A stretch of DNA of 7,792 nucleotides from JBLHGU01 sp047615875. Lineage in GTDB: Bacteria; Pseudomonadota; Gammaproteobacteria; Arenicellales; CAJQKF01. Position 1 is the stretch's first letter. Every line of letters starts with the position of its first letter. The notes below the pieces were generated by a model. The model searched no databases. It was not told the origin of the DNA and saw nothing but the letters and a program-made list of their open reading frames with translations. The translations under genes and the position numbers were made by a program. The DNA lies in the NCBI GenBank assembly GCA_047615875.1, contig JBLHGU010000238.1, forward strand, positions 1 to 7,792, given 5' to 3'. This document shows, one piece after another, positions 1 through 6,553 of the stretch.

Positions 1-33
1 GCCGACGATTTTGTAAATGTAATTAATGGAAAG

Positions 34-1047
34 TTATTTCCAAACCTGTTCAGCAATTCTCATCCAGTTACCACCGAGTATATTTTTAACATTGGCTTCA
101 GAATAGCCTTTATTTAGCAACGCATCGGTAAATGCCGGCATCTGTTCGGGTTGTGTGTATTTAATATCCGGCCAGGGTACATCACCTGGCGCCGGTGGAT
201 TCCACGGGGTAGGAAATGTTGTTTCCGGCGCATAGACAAAATCGTTAGAAAAACCAACATGATCAGGGCCAACCATTTGCACCATATAATCTACATGTCG
301 AATCTGGTTTTCGGTTGAACAGTCGTTATTGCCAAGAAAAATACCTACACCGTTTACGCCAATAACACCACCAGTGGCAGCGCATTTTCGGATCTGCTCA
401 TCGACGATATTTCTGGGATGGTCATTTAATACCCTGGAGTTTGAGTGACTAAACACCACCGGCGAGGTTGAAATATCCATAACGTCCAGGGTGGTTTGAT
501 AACCTGTATGGGTACAGTCTACAACCATACCAACACGATTCATTTCTTTAACCAGATTTACACCCAAGTGTGACAAACCATTATCTGTACGCTCTTTGCA
601 TCCATCGCCGACAGGGTTGCGTAGGTTATACGCCATCAGCATATGCCTGATACCTAGTCTGTAATAGACATCAACCATGTGAACGTTGGACTCAATTGGG
701 TTAGTGCCTTGAAAATGAAATACAATCCCAAGCTTATCTTCACGTCTTCCTCGCTCAATATCCGCAACGTTTTTAATCAACACATACTTATCAGTGTGTG
801 CCATAAAAAAGGCTCTCTCGCGGGCTATTTTGTGCATCGCCTCGCTAAGTGTAGTTCGATCTCCGCCGACTGTTAGTGAAACAATCGTATGTCCTGTAGC
901 TTTCATTCGAGGCAGACATCTTGCACGTTTGTCCGGCGCATCTTCCCGCGTCCAGGGTAGTGTGTTATCCCATACTACCGCCTCAGTATGAACTCTGGCA
1001 GACTCTGCTGGAATGCCCCAATCTACTTCGCTTTGATCTTGTCGCAT
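34..1047 (-). CDS. Peptidase family M19 (membrane/renal dipeptidase-like) protein with altered metal site
   Basis: This 337-residue protein has the usual length and motif order of M19 dipeptidases, zinc enzymes with a TIM-barrel fold that hydrolyse dipeptides. Visible family motifs are a DNTLPW segment (residues 27-32) where canonical members have GHNDLPW, FHFQG (110-114), the stretch from NPVGDGC to DNGLSHLG (144-162), VVDCTHTG (175-182, His180), VVFSHSNSR (197-205, His201), RNIVDE (212-217), HVGFSNDF (263-270, Asp269) and the C-terminal GGNWMRI (325-331). The two later metal histidines, Arg212 and Asp269 are kept. The first HxD pair reads DxT (Asp27, Thr29), and the bridging glutamate position appears to be Gln113. 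There is no signal peptide, so it is probably cytoplasmic. The ATG at 1047 has a GAGG 9 bases upstream (1057-1060). Family membership is secure. Dipeptidase activity is uncertain, and it may act on another amide or lactone, or bind one metal. Confidence 0.9.
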   Translation of the reverse strand: MRQDQSEVDWGIPAESARVHTEAVVWDNTLPWTREDAPDKRARCLPRMKATGHTIVSLTVGGDRTTLSEAMHKIARERAFFMAHTDKYVLIKNVADIERGRREDKLGIVFHFQGTNPIESNVHMVDVYYRLGIRHMLMAYNLRNPVGDGCKERTDNGLSHLGVNLVKEMNRVGMVVDCTHTGYQTTLDVMDISTSPVVFSHSNSRVLNDHPRNIVDEQIRKCAATGGVIGVNGVGIFLGNNDCSTENQIRHVDYMVQMVGPDHVGFSNDFVYAPETTFPTPWNPPAPGDVPWPDIKYTQPEQMPAFTDALLNKGYSEANVKNILGGNWMRIAEQVWK

Positions 1048-1485
1048 GTTGATTTGCCTCGCTTAGTCGGTGAAACATAGTCTACTATCATTGGCTAGTT
1101 ATGATGAGAAATCCGCGACCAAATAACGACAAGTATCATGCTGGCCAATTGCAATTGGTTGTCTGATTTGCTTATCTGGTCGGATTAATTTTACTAGTGG
1201 GTTTCTTGAGTCGAGGACAGACAACGTTTTATGGGTGGCTATTGCGTGCATCTTTGCAACGTATTTGGTAAACCACTTTATCGAGTGCGCTTGAAGTCGT
1301 TGCGACTTACGTTGTTCGTGATGGTATCGCCAAGTTCACAGCCCGAAATTAATAGAATCTTCTGATGAATTCCGACTAACACCATCAATTCCCGTCGACT
1401 ATCATCGGCTACGCTGTCTGGCGCTATTATTGATTCGGGCTAAGTCTTTAAGTTTCCAGCGAGCGCAGAACTCGATAAGGCAAAT
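1048..1485. other. Intergenic region between M19 gene and symporter terminator
   Basis: No convincing gene is seen in these roughly 440 bases. They hold the ribosome binding site of the M19 gene (GAGG, 1057-1060), a perfect 14-base palindrome (1145-1158), a 14-base direct repeat with one mismatch (1084-1097 and 1398-1411), and a 78-codon stop-free frame on the minus strand (1335 to 1102) with a possible 50-residue reading frame from ATG 1251. Since the symporter transcript should end at the 1486-1516 hairpin, the M19 gene probably has its own promoter here. I found no clear -35/-10 pair. Confidence 0.5.
1145..1158. promoter_or_regulatory. Perfect 14-base palindrome CCAATTGCAATTGG, candidate operator
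   Basis: The sequence CCAATTGCAATTGG is its own reverse complement. It lies about 100 bases upstream of the M19 start codon in non-coding DNA, a position that suits a dimeric regulator site. It has no spacer and no T-tract, so it is not terminator-like. A regulatory role is inference only. Confidence 0.3.
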
Positions 1486-1516
1486 ATACTGCCGGGTGTA
1501 TGACACCCGGCAGTAT
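1486..1516 (-). terminator. Strong hairpin downstream of the symporter gene, probable terminator
   Basis: A perfect 14-base-pair inverted repeat (ATACTGCCGGGTGT, 1486-1499, against 1503-1516) with a 3-base loop begins 12 bases after the symporter stop codon. The stem is GC-rich in its middle. On the minus strand it is followed only by ATTTGCC, so the U-tract is weak. It could be a poor intrinsic terminator or an mRNA 3'-end stabilising structure. Its place after the last gene of the stress-protein/symporter unit supports end-of-transcript use. Confidence 0.7.
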
Positions 1517-1528
1517 TCCAGTTATAAC

Positions 1529-3001
1529 CTACTTGAATTTCTTGATTTCTCCCGATTCCAGTCGTGTGAGATAACTGTTCAACTCGCGTTTGACGATTGG
1601 CATCAGACAGTAGAGTCCCGTAATGTTGACCACCGCCATGGCAAAAATGGCCGCATCGGAGAAATCGATGACTGGACCAAGGTTGGCAGCAGCGCCGATC
1701 ACTACGAAGATGCAGAAAATAACCTTGAAGGTGACTTCCTTGCCTTTACCTTCACCAAACAGGTAAGTCCATGCTTTAAGACCATAGTATGACCAGGAGA
1801 TCATCGTCGAAAATGCAAACAGTATTACCGCAATCTCTAGCACGTATGGGAACCAACTGAAGGCGCTTTCGAAAGCCGCCGAAGTCAGGCCAACACCGGA
1901 AGCACAAGTTGCGGTCACGATGCGACCACCTTCAGTCACGTAATGACCAGTAGCGGGATCGATTACCAGCTGACCTGTGATGATAATCACCAATGCAGTC
2001 ATGGTGCAGATTACAACAGTATCGATAAACGGTTCGAGCAGGGAAACAAAGCCCTCGGTAATGGGTTCCTTGGTGCGTACCGCCGAGTGAGCGATAGCTG
2101 CTGAACCGACACCCGCCTCGTTGGAAAACGCGGCCCGTTTAAAGCCCTGAATTAAAGCACCGACCATACCGCCGGCCACACCTAGTCCTGTAAAAGCGCC
2201 TTCGAAGATCTGACCGAATGCCCAACCGATTTTATCCGCATTGAAAATAAGGATTACGAGAGCGGCGCCGACATACATAACACCCATGAACGGAACTACT
2301 TTCTCAGTCACCTTTGCAATGGACTTCAAGCCACCCACGATGACGGCAAATACCACAACCGCAAATATCACTCCAGTAATCCAGCCGGGGAAGTCACCGA
2401 CAATTCCGGAGATCTGTTGATGTGCCTGGTTGGCCTGGAACATGTTGCCGCCGCCGAGTGCACCAAGAATACAGAAAATCGAAAACAGAATAGCGAGGAA
2501 GCGACCGCCGGGTAAACCGCGCTCAGCGAATCCCTTGGTCAGGTAATACATCGGCCCACCTGAGACCGTACCGTCTGCGTATTCATTACGATACTTAACG
2601 CCCAGCGTACACTCGGTGAATTTGGAAGCCATACCCATCAAGCCCGCCATAACCATCCAGAAAGTTGCACCCGGACCACCAATGCCAACTGCTACTGCCA
2701 CCCCGGCAATGTTACCAAGACCAACAGTACCGGAAAGCGCAGTCGCAAGTGCCTGAAAGTGACTGACTTCACCGGTATCATTCGGGTCTGAGTAATCACC
2801 TTTAACCAGCGATATAGAGTGTTTGAATGCACGGAACTGGATGAACCCGAAATAGAAGGTAAATACCGTTGCCGCTACAACTAGCCAGGCCACAATCCAT
2901 GGAAACGATGTGCCAGGAAACGGACTGAAAATGAAGTTTACGAACCAGCCGGTTGCGCTGGAAAACAGGCCATTGACTGTCTCGTTAACTGAACTCGCCA
3001 A
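1529..3001 (-). CDS. AGCS family sodium:alanine/glycine symporter
   Basis: This integral inner-membrane protein imports alanine or glycine with sodium. Recognisable AGCS signatures are GTVGLGNIAGVAVAVGIGGP (91-110) followed by GATFWMVMAGLMGMASKFTE (111-130), GGPMYYL (148-154), ALGGGNMFQANQ (181-192), and later RAAFSNEAGVGSAAIAHSA and FIDTVVICTMTAL. About ten or eleven hydrophobic segments are expected, starting near residue 20. The open frame given here starts at a TTG (2999-3001) with only a weak GGA six bases upstream. The frame continues upstream through 20 codons resembling a signal peptide to a TAA, two codons after an ATG at 3067 that carries an ideal AGGA. The natural protein therefore probably began at 3067 and is now interrupted, or is made from the TTG. 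The universal stress gene ends 18 bases before ATG 3067, so the two form an operon. Substrate specificity is inferred from the family. Confidence 0.9.
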   Translation of the reverse strand: MASSVNETVNGLFSSATGWFVNFIFSPFPGTSFPWIVAWLVVAATVFTFYFGFIQFRAFKHSISLVKGDYSDPNDTGEVSHFQALATALSGTVGLGNIAGVAVAVGIGGPGATFWMVMAGLMGMASKFTECTLGVKYRNEYADGTVSGGPMYYLTKGFAERGLPGGRFLAILFSIFCILGALGGGNMFQANQAHQQISGIVGDFPGWITGVIFAVVVFAVIVGGLKSIAKVTEKVVPFMGVMYVGAALVILIFNADKIGWAFGQIFEGAFTGLGVAGGMVGALIQGFKRAAFSNEAGVGSAAIAHSAVRTKEPITEGFVSLLEPFIDTVVICTMTALVIIITGQLVIDPATGHYVTEGGRIVTATCASGVGLTSAAFESAFSWFPYVLEIAVILFAFSTMISWSYYGLKAWTYLFGEGKGKEVTFKVIFCIFVVIGAAANLGPVIDFSDAAIFAMAVVNITGLYCLMPIVKRELNSYLTRLESGEIKKFK

Positions 3002-3067
3002 AGCCTGTCCAGATAAGAGCGTAGCCCCAAAGGTGCTGACACCAGCAATAAGTTTATTTTATTGCAT
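3002..3067 (-). other. Signal-peptide-like leader of the symporter interrupted by TAA at codon 3
   Basis: Reading from ATG 3067-3065 in the symporter frame gives Met-Gln-stop (TAA, 3061-3059). An open stretch follows: NKLIAGVSTFGATLLSGQA, then LA encoded by the annotated TTG and the next codon. This has a basic residue, a hydrophobic core and an ALA motif just before SSVNE, like a cleavable signal peptide. AGGA (3078-3075) lies seven bases before the ATG, an ideal distance. One base change (CAA, AAA or GAA to TAA) would explain the break. It could be a true nonsense mutation, a sequencing error, or a two-codon leader minigene. Confidence 0.6.
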
Positions 3068-3085
3068 TGTAATATCCTGTATCAG

Positions 3086-3520
3086 TTAGGGCACGATTGT
3101 GCATGGAACTGTAGCAATCTGAGCTATGGAGGCTGCCACTGACCCAAAGACTAATTTGGAAAGGGTGCTTTGACCGGTACGCCCGATGAAAATCTGCGCT
3201 GCGCCTTCTTGCTCGGCAATATCGGCCAGGGTTTGGGTAACATGACCGTAGCGAATCATTGCACTCGCCTCGACACCTTGGCTAGTAAGAGACGTGATGA
3301 GCGGTTCAACCAGAGCTAACTCCGCACGTTTGAGTTCCTCGTTACGCCGTTTATGGCGTTCCTCGATTTCCTCAGGTGTCAGAAATGAGTAGGGCGACCA
3401 CTCAAGAACATGCACTAGCAGTAGCGATGCACCGCTCATTTTCGCTTGTTCAACAGCGACTTTCACAGCTCGACCGGACGCCGAACTTCCGTCGCAAGCG
3501 GCGACATATTTGGTAGACAT
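3086..3520 (-). CDS. Universal stress protein (UspA domain), ATP-binding type
   Basis: This small cytoplasmic single-domain Usp protein is 144 residues from the chosen start. It opens with the typical first strand (KYVAACDGSSAS), has the LLLVHVLEW second strand and a charged helix (EEIEERHKRRNEELKRAE), and ends with TVPCTIVP. Near the C-terminus, GRTGQSTLSKLVFGS fits the G-2x-G-9x-G(S/T) nucleotide signature of ATP-binding Usp proteins. I prefer the ATG at 3518-3520 because AGAGG (3528-3532) sits seven bases upstream and Usp domains begin just there. A longer frame from 3565 would add 15 residues that look unlike the family. It lies immediately upstream of the symporter gene in the same orientation, 18 bases before the symporter's likely original ATG. 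ATP-binding Usp proteins encoded with transporters are known (TeaD with TeaABC in Halomonas), so control of the symporter is a reasonable inference. Confidence 0.92.
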   Translation of the reverse strand: MSTKYVAACDGSSASGRAVKVAVEQAKMSGASLLLVHVLEWSPYSFLTPEEIEERHKRRNEELKRAELALVEPLITSLTSQGVEASAMIRYGHVTQTLADIAEQEGAAQIFIGRTGQSTLSKLVFGSVAASIAQIATVPCTIVP

Positions 3521-3541
3521 CCTATAACCTCTGTAAAAATT

Positions 3542-3571
3542 ATTATGTATGCCGTTGAGGCACAAACTTAA
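3542..3571 (-). promoter_or_regulatory. Possible sigma-70 promoter for the stress-protein/symporter unit
   Basis: On the minus strand, TTAAGT (3571-3566) and CATAAT (3547-3542) are separated by 18 bases and lie just upstream of the AGAGG of the stress-protein gene. The -10 matches five of six consensus bases, while the -35 is weak. Transcription would start around 3535, giving a very short leader. The call rests on sequence match and position alone. Confidence 0.3.
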
Positions 3572-4002
3572 GATTAACGCGTCTAGAATTAAAATACCTT
3601 CGTAGTTTTAAGGGAAATGCATTTATCCACTCTGAGATTTCAGAATAAAATTCCGCAACGAATGCGAATGCTCCATCTGCATTGAACTCTGCAGGGTACT
3701 AACAGATTAATTGCGTCGGACAAGTAAAGTTCGGGCATTTAGCTCTAGATCACTGCTGTTTTCAGACGTTAAACGCACATATCCTGAATTTACAATAGTG
3801 CTTAGCAGTATCGAAGTGACAACAAAGATTGAATCGATTGTAGATAATCCTATGTATCCTCAGGAATCTCTGAGCCTGTTGAAGTGATTTTAATTTTATT
3901 ATTGCTGACCCAGCAGTCTGCCTGGTTGGTGTAACAACTAGGCTCTATTATTGGCATATTGCGATATGTCGTGAATGACATCTGTCATCAACGATTTATT
4001 TT
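3572..4002. other. Intergenic region without a recognisable gene
   Basis: About 430 AT-rich bases lie between the end of the HD-domain gene and the promoter area of the stress-protein gene. I see no open frame of note. Next to the HD gene's stop are two small hairpins (3903-3915 and 3920-3943). A 5-base-pair stem CTCAG/CTGAG lies near 3860-3875. No tRNA-like or riboswitch-like fold was recognised. Confidence 0.4.
3903..3943 (-). terminator. Tandem small hairpins after the HD-domain gene, possible terminator
   Basis: GCCTGGTTG (3920-3928) pairs with CAACTAGGC (3935-3943) around a 6-base loop, with one G-T pair. Next to it TGCTG (3903-3907) pairs with CAGCA (3911-3915). They lie 60 to 100 bases past the HD gene's stop codon. 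On the minus strand the following DNA is A-rich rather than T-rich, so intrinsic termination is doubtful. Confidence 0.25.
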
Positions 4003-4863
4003 TCAGTACCGATTCGCAAGTTCAGGTCCTAAAACTGGCTCGTTATGCTCAGCTGCGAATATGTGCGCATATAAGTGCGCCACCCATTGTTTTCCATCGT
4101 GTGTTAGCCTCAAGTACGCGAGTGCTGGCTGAATCAATGGACTCACGGTATTCCAATAGAATGCGGGGTAGCCACGAGATAGATCTGCAGGTGATTGATA
4201 ACCCAATTTCTCATTGAGACCAGACTCCTTGAATTCCTGATACAAAGCACCTACTTTGCATAGGTACATTGGATCGGCCATCTGACCAATAAGATCCGCG
4301 GCTCGTACAAGCGATGGAAAGTCTCCATCATCGATTTGGTTGTTGTTATCTTTTGGTGGAAAACGGGTTTTCTCTATGCACTGATTGATGATTTCCGGAT
4401 CGAGTACAGGATGGCCAGTAAAGCGTTCGCGGACAAAGACCTTTCCTCGATCGACATGATATTGGGTGAGGTATGCGTCGGACACACCTCTTGGAAGATC
4501 AATAGTGTTCCCGTCATCATCGGTAACGTATTGTCCAGGTCGATCGCCTGAGCAAATGCCACGCACGTAACCGATATCATGGCAAAGTAGTGCCACCGTT
4601 ACAGTTACCCAGTCCAGGGGTTTGACACTGCGTTCACGAATTTGCTTGCCGCGAAGTATTTCCTGCCCCGCGAGTGTAACTAGAATTGTATGCTCGACAT
4701 TGTGATAAAGACAATCAGTATTGGAAATTCTCTCTAATGCCATTCGTCCAGCCCATTCGATTAAGCCTGGATAATGCGGTTCCAAATCTCCATATACATC
4801 TTTATATTTTTGGTAAACCTCTTTAACAAAGGCGTCGATCACATGCTGTGTTGAGTTGAACAT
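4003..4863 (-). CDS. HD-domain metal-dependent phosphohydrolase (PDE-like motif)
   Basis: This is a 286-residue soluble protein. The metal ligands of the HD superfamily are all visible in order: YHNVEHT (53-59, with His54 and His58), LLCHDIGY (93-99... His95-Asp96) and RAADLIGQMAD (187-197, Asp190). YHN-x3-H followed by HD and a distant D is the pattern seen in class I cyclic-nucleotide phosphodiesterases, so a phosphodiester or phosphomonoester nucleotide substrate is plausible. No sensor, GGDEF or membrane domain is attached. A charged insert (about residues 104-125) separates the HD helix from the C-terminal helices. The ATG at 4861-4863 has no good Shine-Dalgarno (GGA is about 13 bases away), so translation may be weak or the start differently placed. 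It is separated from the channel gene by 169 bases. The substrate cannot be read from sequence. Confidence 0.85.
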   Translation of the reverse strand: MFNSTQHVIDAFVKEVYQKYKDVYGDLEPHYPGLIEWAGRMALERISNTDCLYHNVEHTILVTLAGQEILRGKQIRERSVKPLDWVTVTVALLCHDIGYVRGICSGDRPGQYVTDDDGNTIDLPRGVSDAYLTQYHVDRGKVFVRERFTGHPVLDPEIINQCIEKTRFPPKDNNNQIDDGDFPSLVRAADLIGQMADPMYLCKVGALYQEFKESGLNEKLGYQSPADLSRGYPAFYWNTVSPLIQPALAYLRLTHDGKQWVAHLYAHIFAAEHNEPVLGPELANRY

Positions 4864-4987
4864 TATATTTTTAGTTCCAAAGTATGCAATCCATTATGAA
4901 ATAGACTATGTTGGAATACCATGCCACATTGATGGGTAGCTGATCTGTTATAACTATTACATGAGACAGTACCTGAGAAAGATCACG

Positions 4988-5011
4988 TTTGCTGCATTGA
5001 ATTCCAGCAAA
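4988..5011 (-). terminator. Weak stem-loop after the channel gene
   Basis: TTTGCTG (4988-4994) and CAGCAAA (5005-5011) form a 7-base-pair stem with a 10-base loop, about 20 bases beyond the stop codon of the channel gene. There is no clear T-tract on the minus strand. Position favours a transcript end, but the structure is modest and could be chance. Confidence 0.25.
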
Positions 5012-5032
5012 TCCTTACTTGCTACTGCGCAC

Positions 5033-6142
5033 TCAGAGCTGTACCAAAGGTGGTCCAGGTGGCAGTCCGTTAGGAATATGAATCGTTGAGGTGGGAAAAG
5101 CCACTTCAGCGCCATGGTCATTTATAATAGCAAGAATCTTTAGCAATACGTCCTGCTTGATGCCGTGATACTTCGCCCACTTAGTTGTCTTGGTAAAACA
5201 ATAGATGAAAAAGTCGAGGGACGAGGGTGCAAAAGCGTTAAAATTGACCATTAGTGTCAGGTCTGCGGCAATCTCAGGATGGGTACGCAACATTTCGGTA
5301 ACGTCGTCTACGACACCTGCCATTTCGTCCGCGTCGTCGTAGCGAATCCCGATGACCTCGTAGATACGCCGATTTTGCATTCTTGAAGGATTCTCCACCG
5401 AGATATTGGTGAAGGTTGAGTTAGGAACATACAACGGGCGACTATCGAAGGTGCGAATTAAGGTCTGGCGCCAGCCGATTATTTCCACGGTGCCTTCGAT
5501 TTCCTGGTCCGGTGAGCGAACCCAATCGCCTACTGCAAATGGACGATCAAGATAGACCATCAAACCGCCAAAAAAGTTTGCTAACAGGTCCTTAGCCGCA
5601 AAGCCGACTGCGATACCACCAATACCGCCAAAAGCAAGCACACCGGAGATGCTGAAGCCAAGCGTCTGCAACGCCACTAATGTCGCGGTGATGAGAACCG
5701 ATAGCCGCAGAAGTTTGGCAATGGCATCGAGGGTGGTTCGATCAATGGGCTCGCCCTTTTGCTCCCGCTGGGTAATGAGATTAATTTCGACATTCTTGAT
5801 GAGTCGAACCATGAACCAGGCGATGGTGGCAATGATGCCCAAATCGCGAATGGGTTCAACGGCTTCGAAGATTGTTGCCCCGGCCTCGCGTTGAATAATC
5901 TCAATCGCAAACGCGAGTCCAACCACCCAAACGAGTACGCCCAGAGGCCTACGCAGCGCGTTGACCACTACGCCGTCCCAGATGGTGGGACTCTTCTTAA
6001 GGGTCTCCTCCAGGTGGTTCATGGTGCGGCGCTGAAAGAAATTCAGCAACAGCGTGATAAAGACCACCGCAAACACTTGCACCACCCAGGAATCCAGGCC
6101 GATGGAGGTTAAATAACCGCTAATAACTTCGCTTTGTTCCAT
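5033..6142 (-). CDS. ynaI: MscS-family mechanosensitive channel, YnaI-like
   Basis: This inner-membrane channel of 369 residues opens under membrane tension to release solutes on hypo-osmotic shock. Hydrophobic segments lie near residues 19-36, 66-84, 101-116 and 146-165, followed by the glycine/alanine-rich pore helix (FGGIGGIAVGFAAKDLLANF, 171-190). The beta domain is highly characteristic: DRPFAVGDWVRSP (199-211), IEGTVEIIGWR (215-225), TFDSRPLYVPNS (231-242) and SVENPSRMQNRRI (248-260). The C-terminal domain includes YCFTKTTKWA (314-323) and HGAEVAFPTSTIHI (343-356). These stretches closely follow E. coli YnaI as I remember it, and the arrangement of five membrane segments fits that subfamily rather than the shorter MscS. 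The start ATG at 6140-6142 has only a weak GAG five to seven bases upstream. It is transcribed away from the desaturase unit. Function is secure at family level; conductance and ion preference are not known. Confidence 0.93.
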   Translation of the reverse strand: MEQSEVISGYLTSIGLDSWVVQVFAVVFITLLLNFFQRRTMNHLEETLKKSPTIWDGVVVNALRRPLGVLVWVVGLAFAIEIIQREAGATIFEAVEPIRDLGIIATIAWFMVRLIKNVEINLITQREQKGEPIDRTTLDAIAKLLRLSVLITATLVALQTLGFSISGVLAFGGIGGIAVGFAAKDLLANFFGGLMVYLDRPFAVGDWVRSPDQEIEGTVEIIGWRQTLIRTFDSRPLYVPNSTFTNISVENPSRMQNRRIYEVIGIRYDDADEMAGVVDDVTEMLRTHPEIAADLTLMVNFNAFAPSSLDFFIYCFTKTTKWAKYHGIKQDVLLKILAIINDHGAEVAFPTSTIHIPNGLPPGPPLVQL

Positions 6143-6195
6143 GTCTCGTACTCGTTAACCGGTTGTCGTTATGATTAATACAAAATATGCGCCTA

Positions 6196-6274
6196 TTGTT
6201 AGGGCACTGACCAATTGGGATGGCGCGGATTTGAATCGCATTCACTAAACAGAATGGTCAGTGTCTTCTAACAA
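6196..6274. repeat. 79-base interrupted inverted repeat with TGGTCA arms
   Basis: The left arm TTGTTAG-GG-CACTGACCA (6196-6213) and the right arm TGGTCAGTG-TCTT-CTAACAA (6255-6274) pair over 16 bases, with a 2/4-base interruption and a 41-base centre. A related half-site, ATGGTCACT, follows at 6282-6290. No target-site duplication is evident at the ends. It could be a small miniature inverted-repeat element, a regulator binding cluster or an RNA structure. One copy alone in this window cannot decide. Confidence 0.5.
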
Positions 6275-6506
6275 AGTATATATGGTCACTCTCGATCAGT
6301 TAACTGGTGGTTAGCTTCAGTAACCCAAGATGTGAAGATTATAGTTGTCATTGCACGAGAAATAGAGCTGTTAGTATCTATCTTTTAGGTGGTCGTCATA
6401 ATTTCTTCTAAACTAAAGAGCCTTTTTTTGTGTGCCCAACGAAACACCCTCATAAAACTTATAGTAATACCTCATCATACCCAGGAGAATTCGAGGGAAC
6501 TAAACA

Positions 6507-6522
6507 ATTTGTGCGTACAAAT
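6507..6522. promoter_or_regulatory. Dyad ATTTGT-N4-ACAAAT upstream of the desaturase promoter, candidate operator
   Basis: A perfect 6-base inverted repeat with a 4-base spacer ends about 30 bases before the extended -10 of the desaturase promoter, in the range where activators or repressors bind. The regulator cannot be named from sequence. Confidence 0.3.
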
Positions 6523-6553
6523 CGATCATTTAGTTATCTGAATTCTTGAAATT

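Larger units (their letters stand above)
6143..6553. other. Divergent intergenic region between channel and desaturase genes
   Basis: This gene-free region of about 410 bases separates the two divergent units. It holds a 79-base inverted-repeat structure (6196-6274), a third copy of its TGGTCA half-site (6282-6290), the palindromes CAGTTAACTG (6297-6306) and AACCGGTT (6157-6164), and a short dyad ATTTGT-GCGT-ACAAAT (6507-6522) just upstream of the desaturase promoter. A 25-codon frame from ATG 6171 has no ribosome binding site and is not called. No clear promoter for the channel gene was found. Confidence 0.5.

Noticed and set aside
1129..1290. Plus-strand stop-free stretch with a hydrophobic segment (VLWVAIACIFATYLVNHF)
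   Set aside because: It has no start codon or ribosome site, is only about 55 codons long, and overlaps the minus-strand stop-free frame, so neither can be trusted as a gene.
1430..1792. Plus-strand open frame of 120 codons
   Set aside because: It lies mostly opposite the 3' end of the symporter gene and runs through its terminator hairpin. The product has no recognisable motif, while the opposite strand is a clear AGCS protein.
3521..3565. Longer start for the universal stress protein, adding 15 residues
   Set aside because: The extension is not Usp-like and overlaps the likely promoter, and the ATG at 3520 has a well-placed AGAGG.
3975..4217. Plus-strand open frame of 80 codons at the end of the HD gene
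   Set aside because: It overlaps the C-terminus of the HD protein on the opposite strand, and the translation shows no motif.
5759..6112. Plus-strand open frame of 117 codons opposite the channel gene
   Set aside because: It is wholly inside the strongly conserved YnaI-like reading frame on the other strand and has no family features.
6171..6248. 25-codon frame with a protein-like sequence (MINTKYAPIVRALTNW)
   Set aside because: There is no ribosome binding site. It is very short and runs into the inverted repeat, so chance is the simpler reading.
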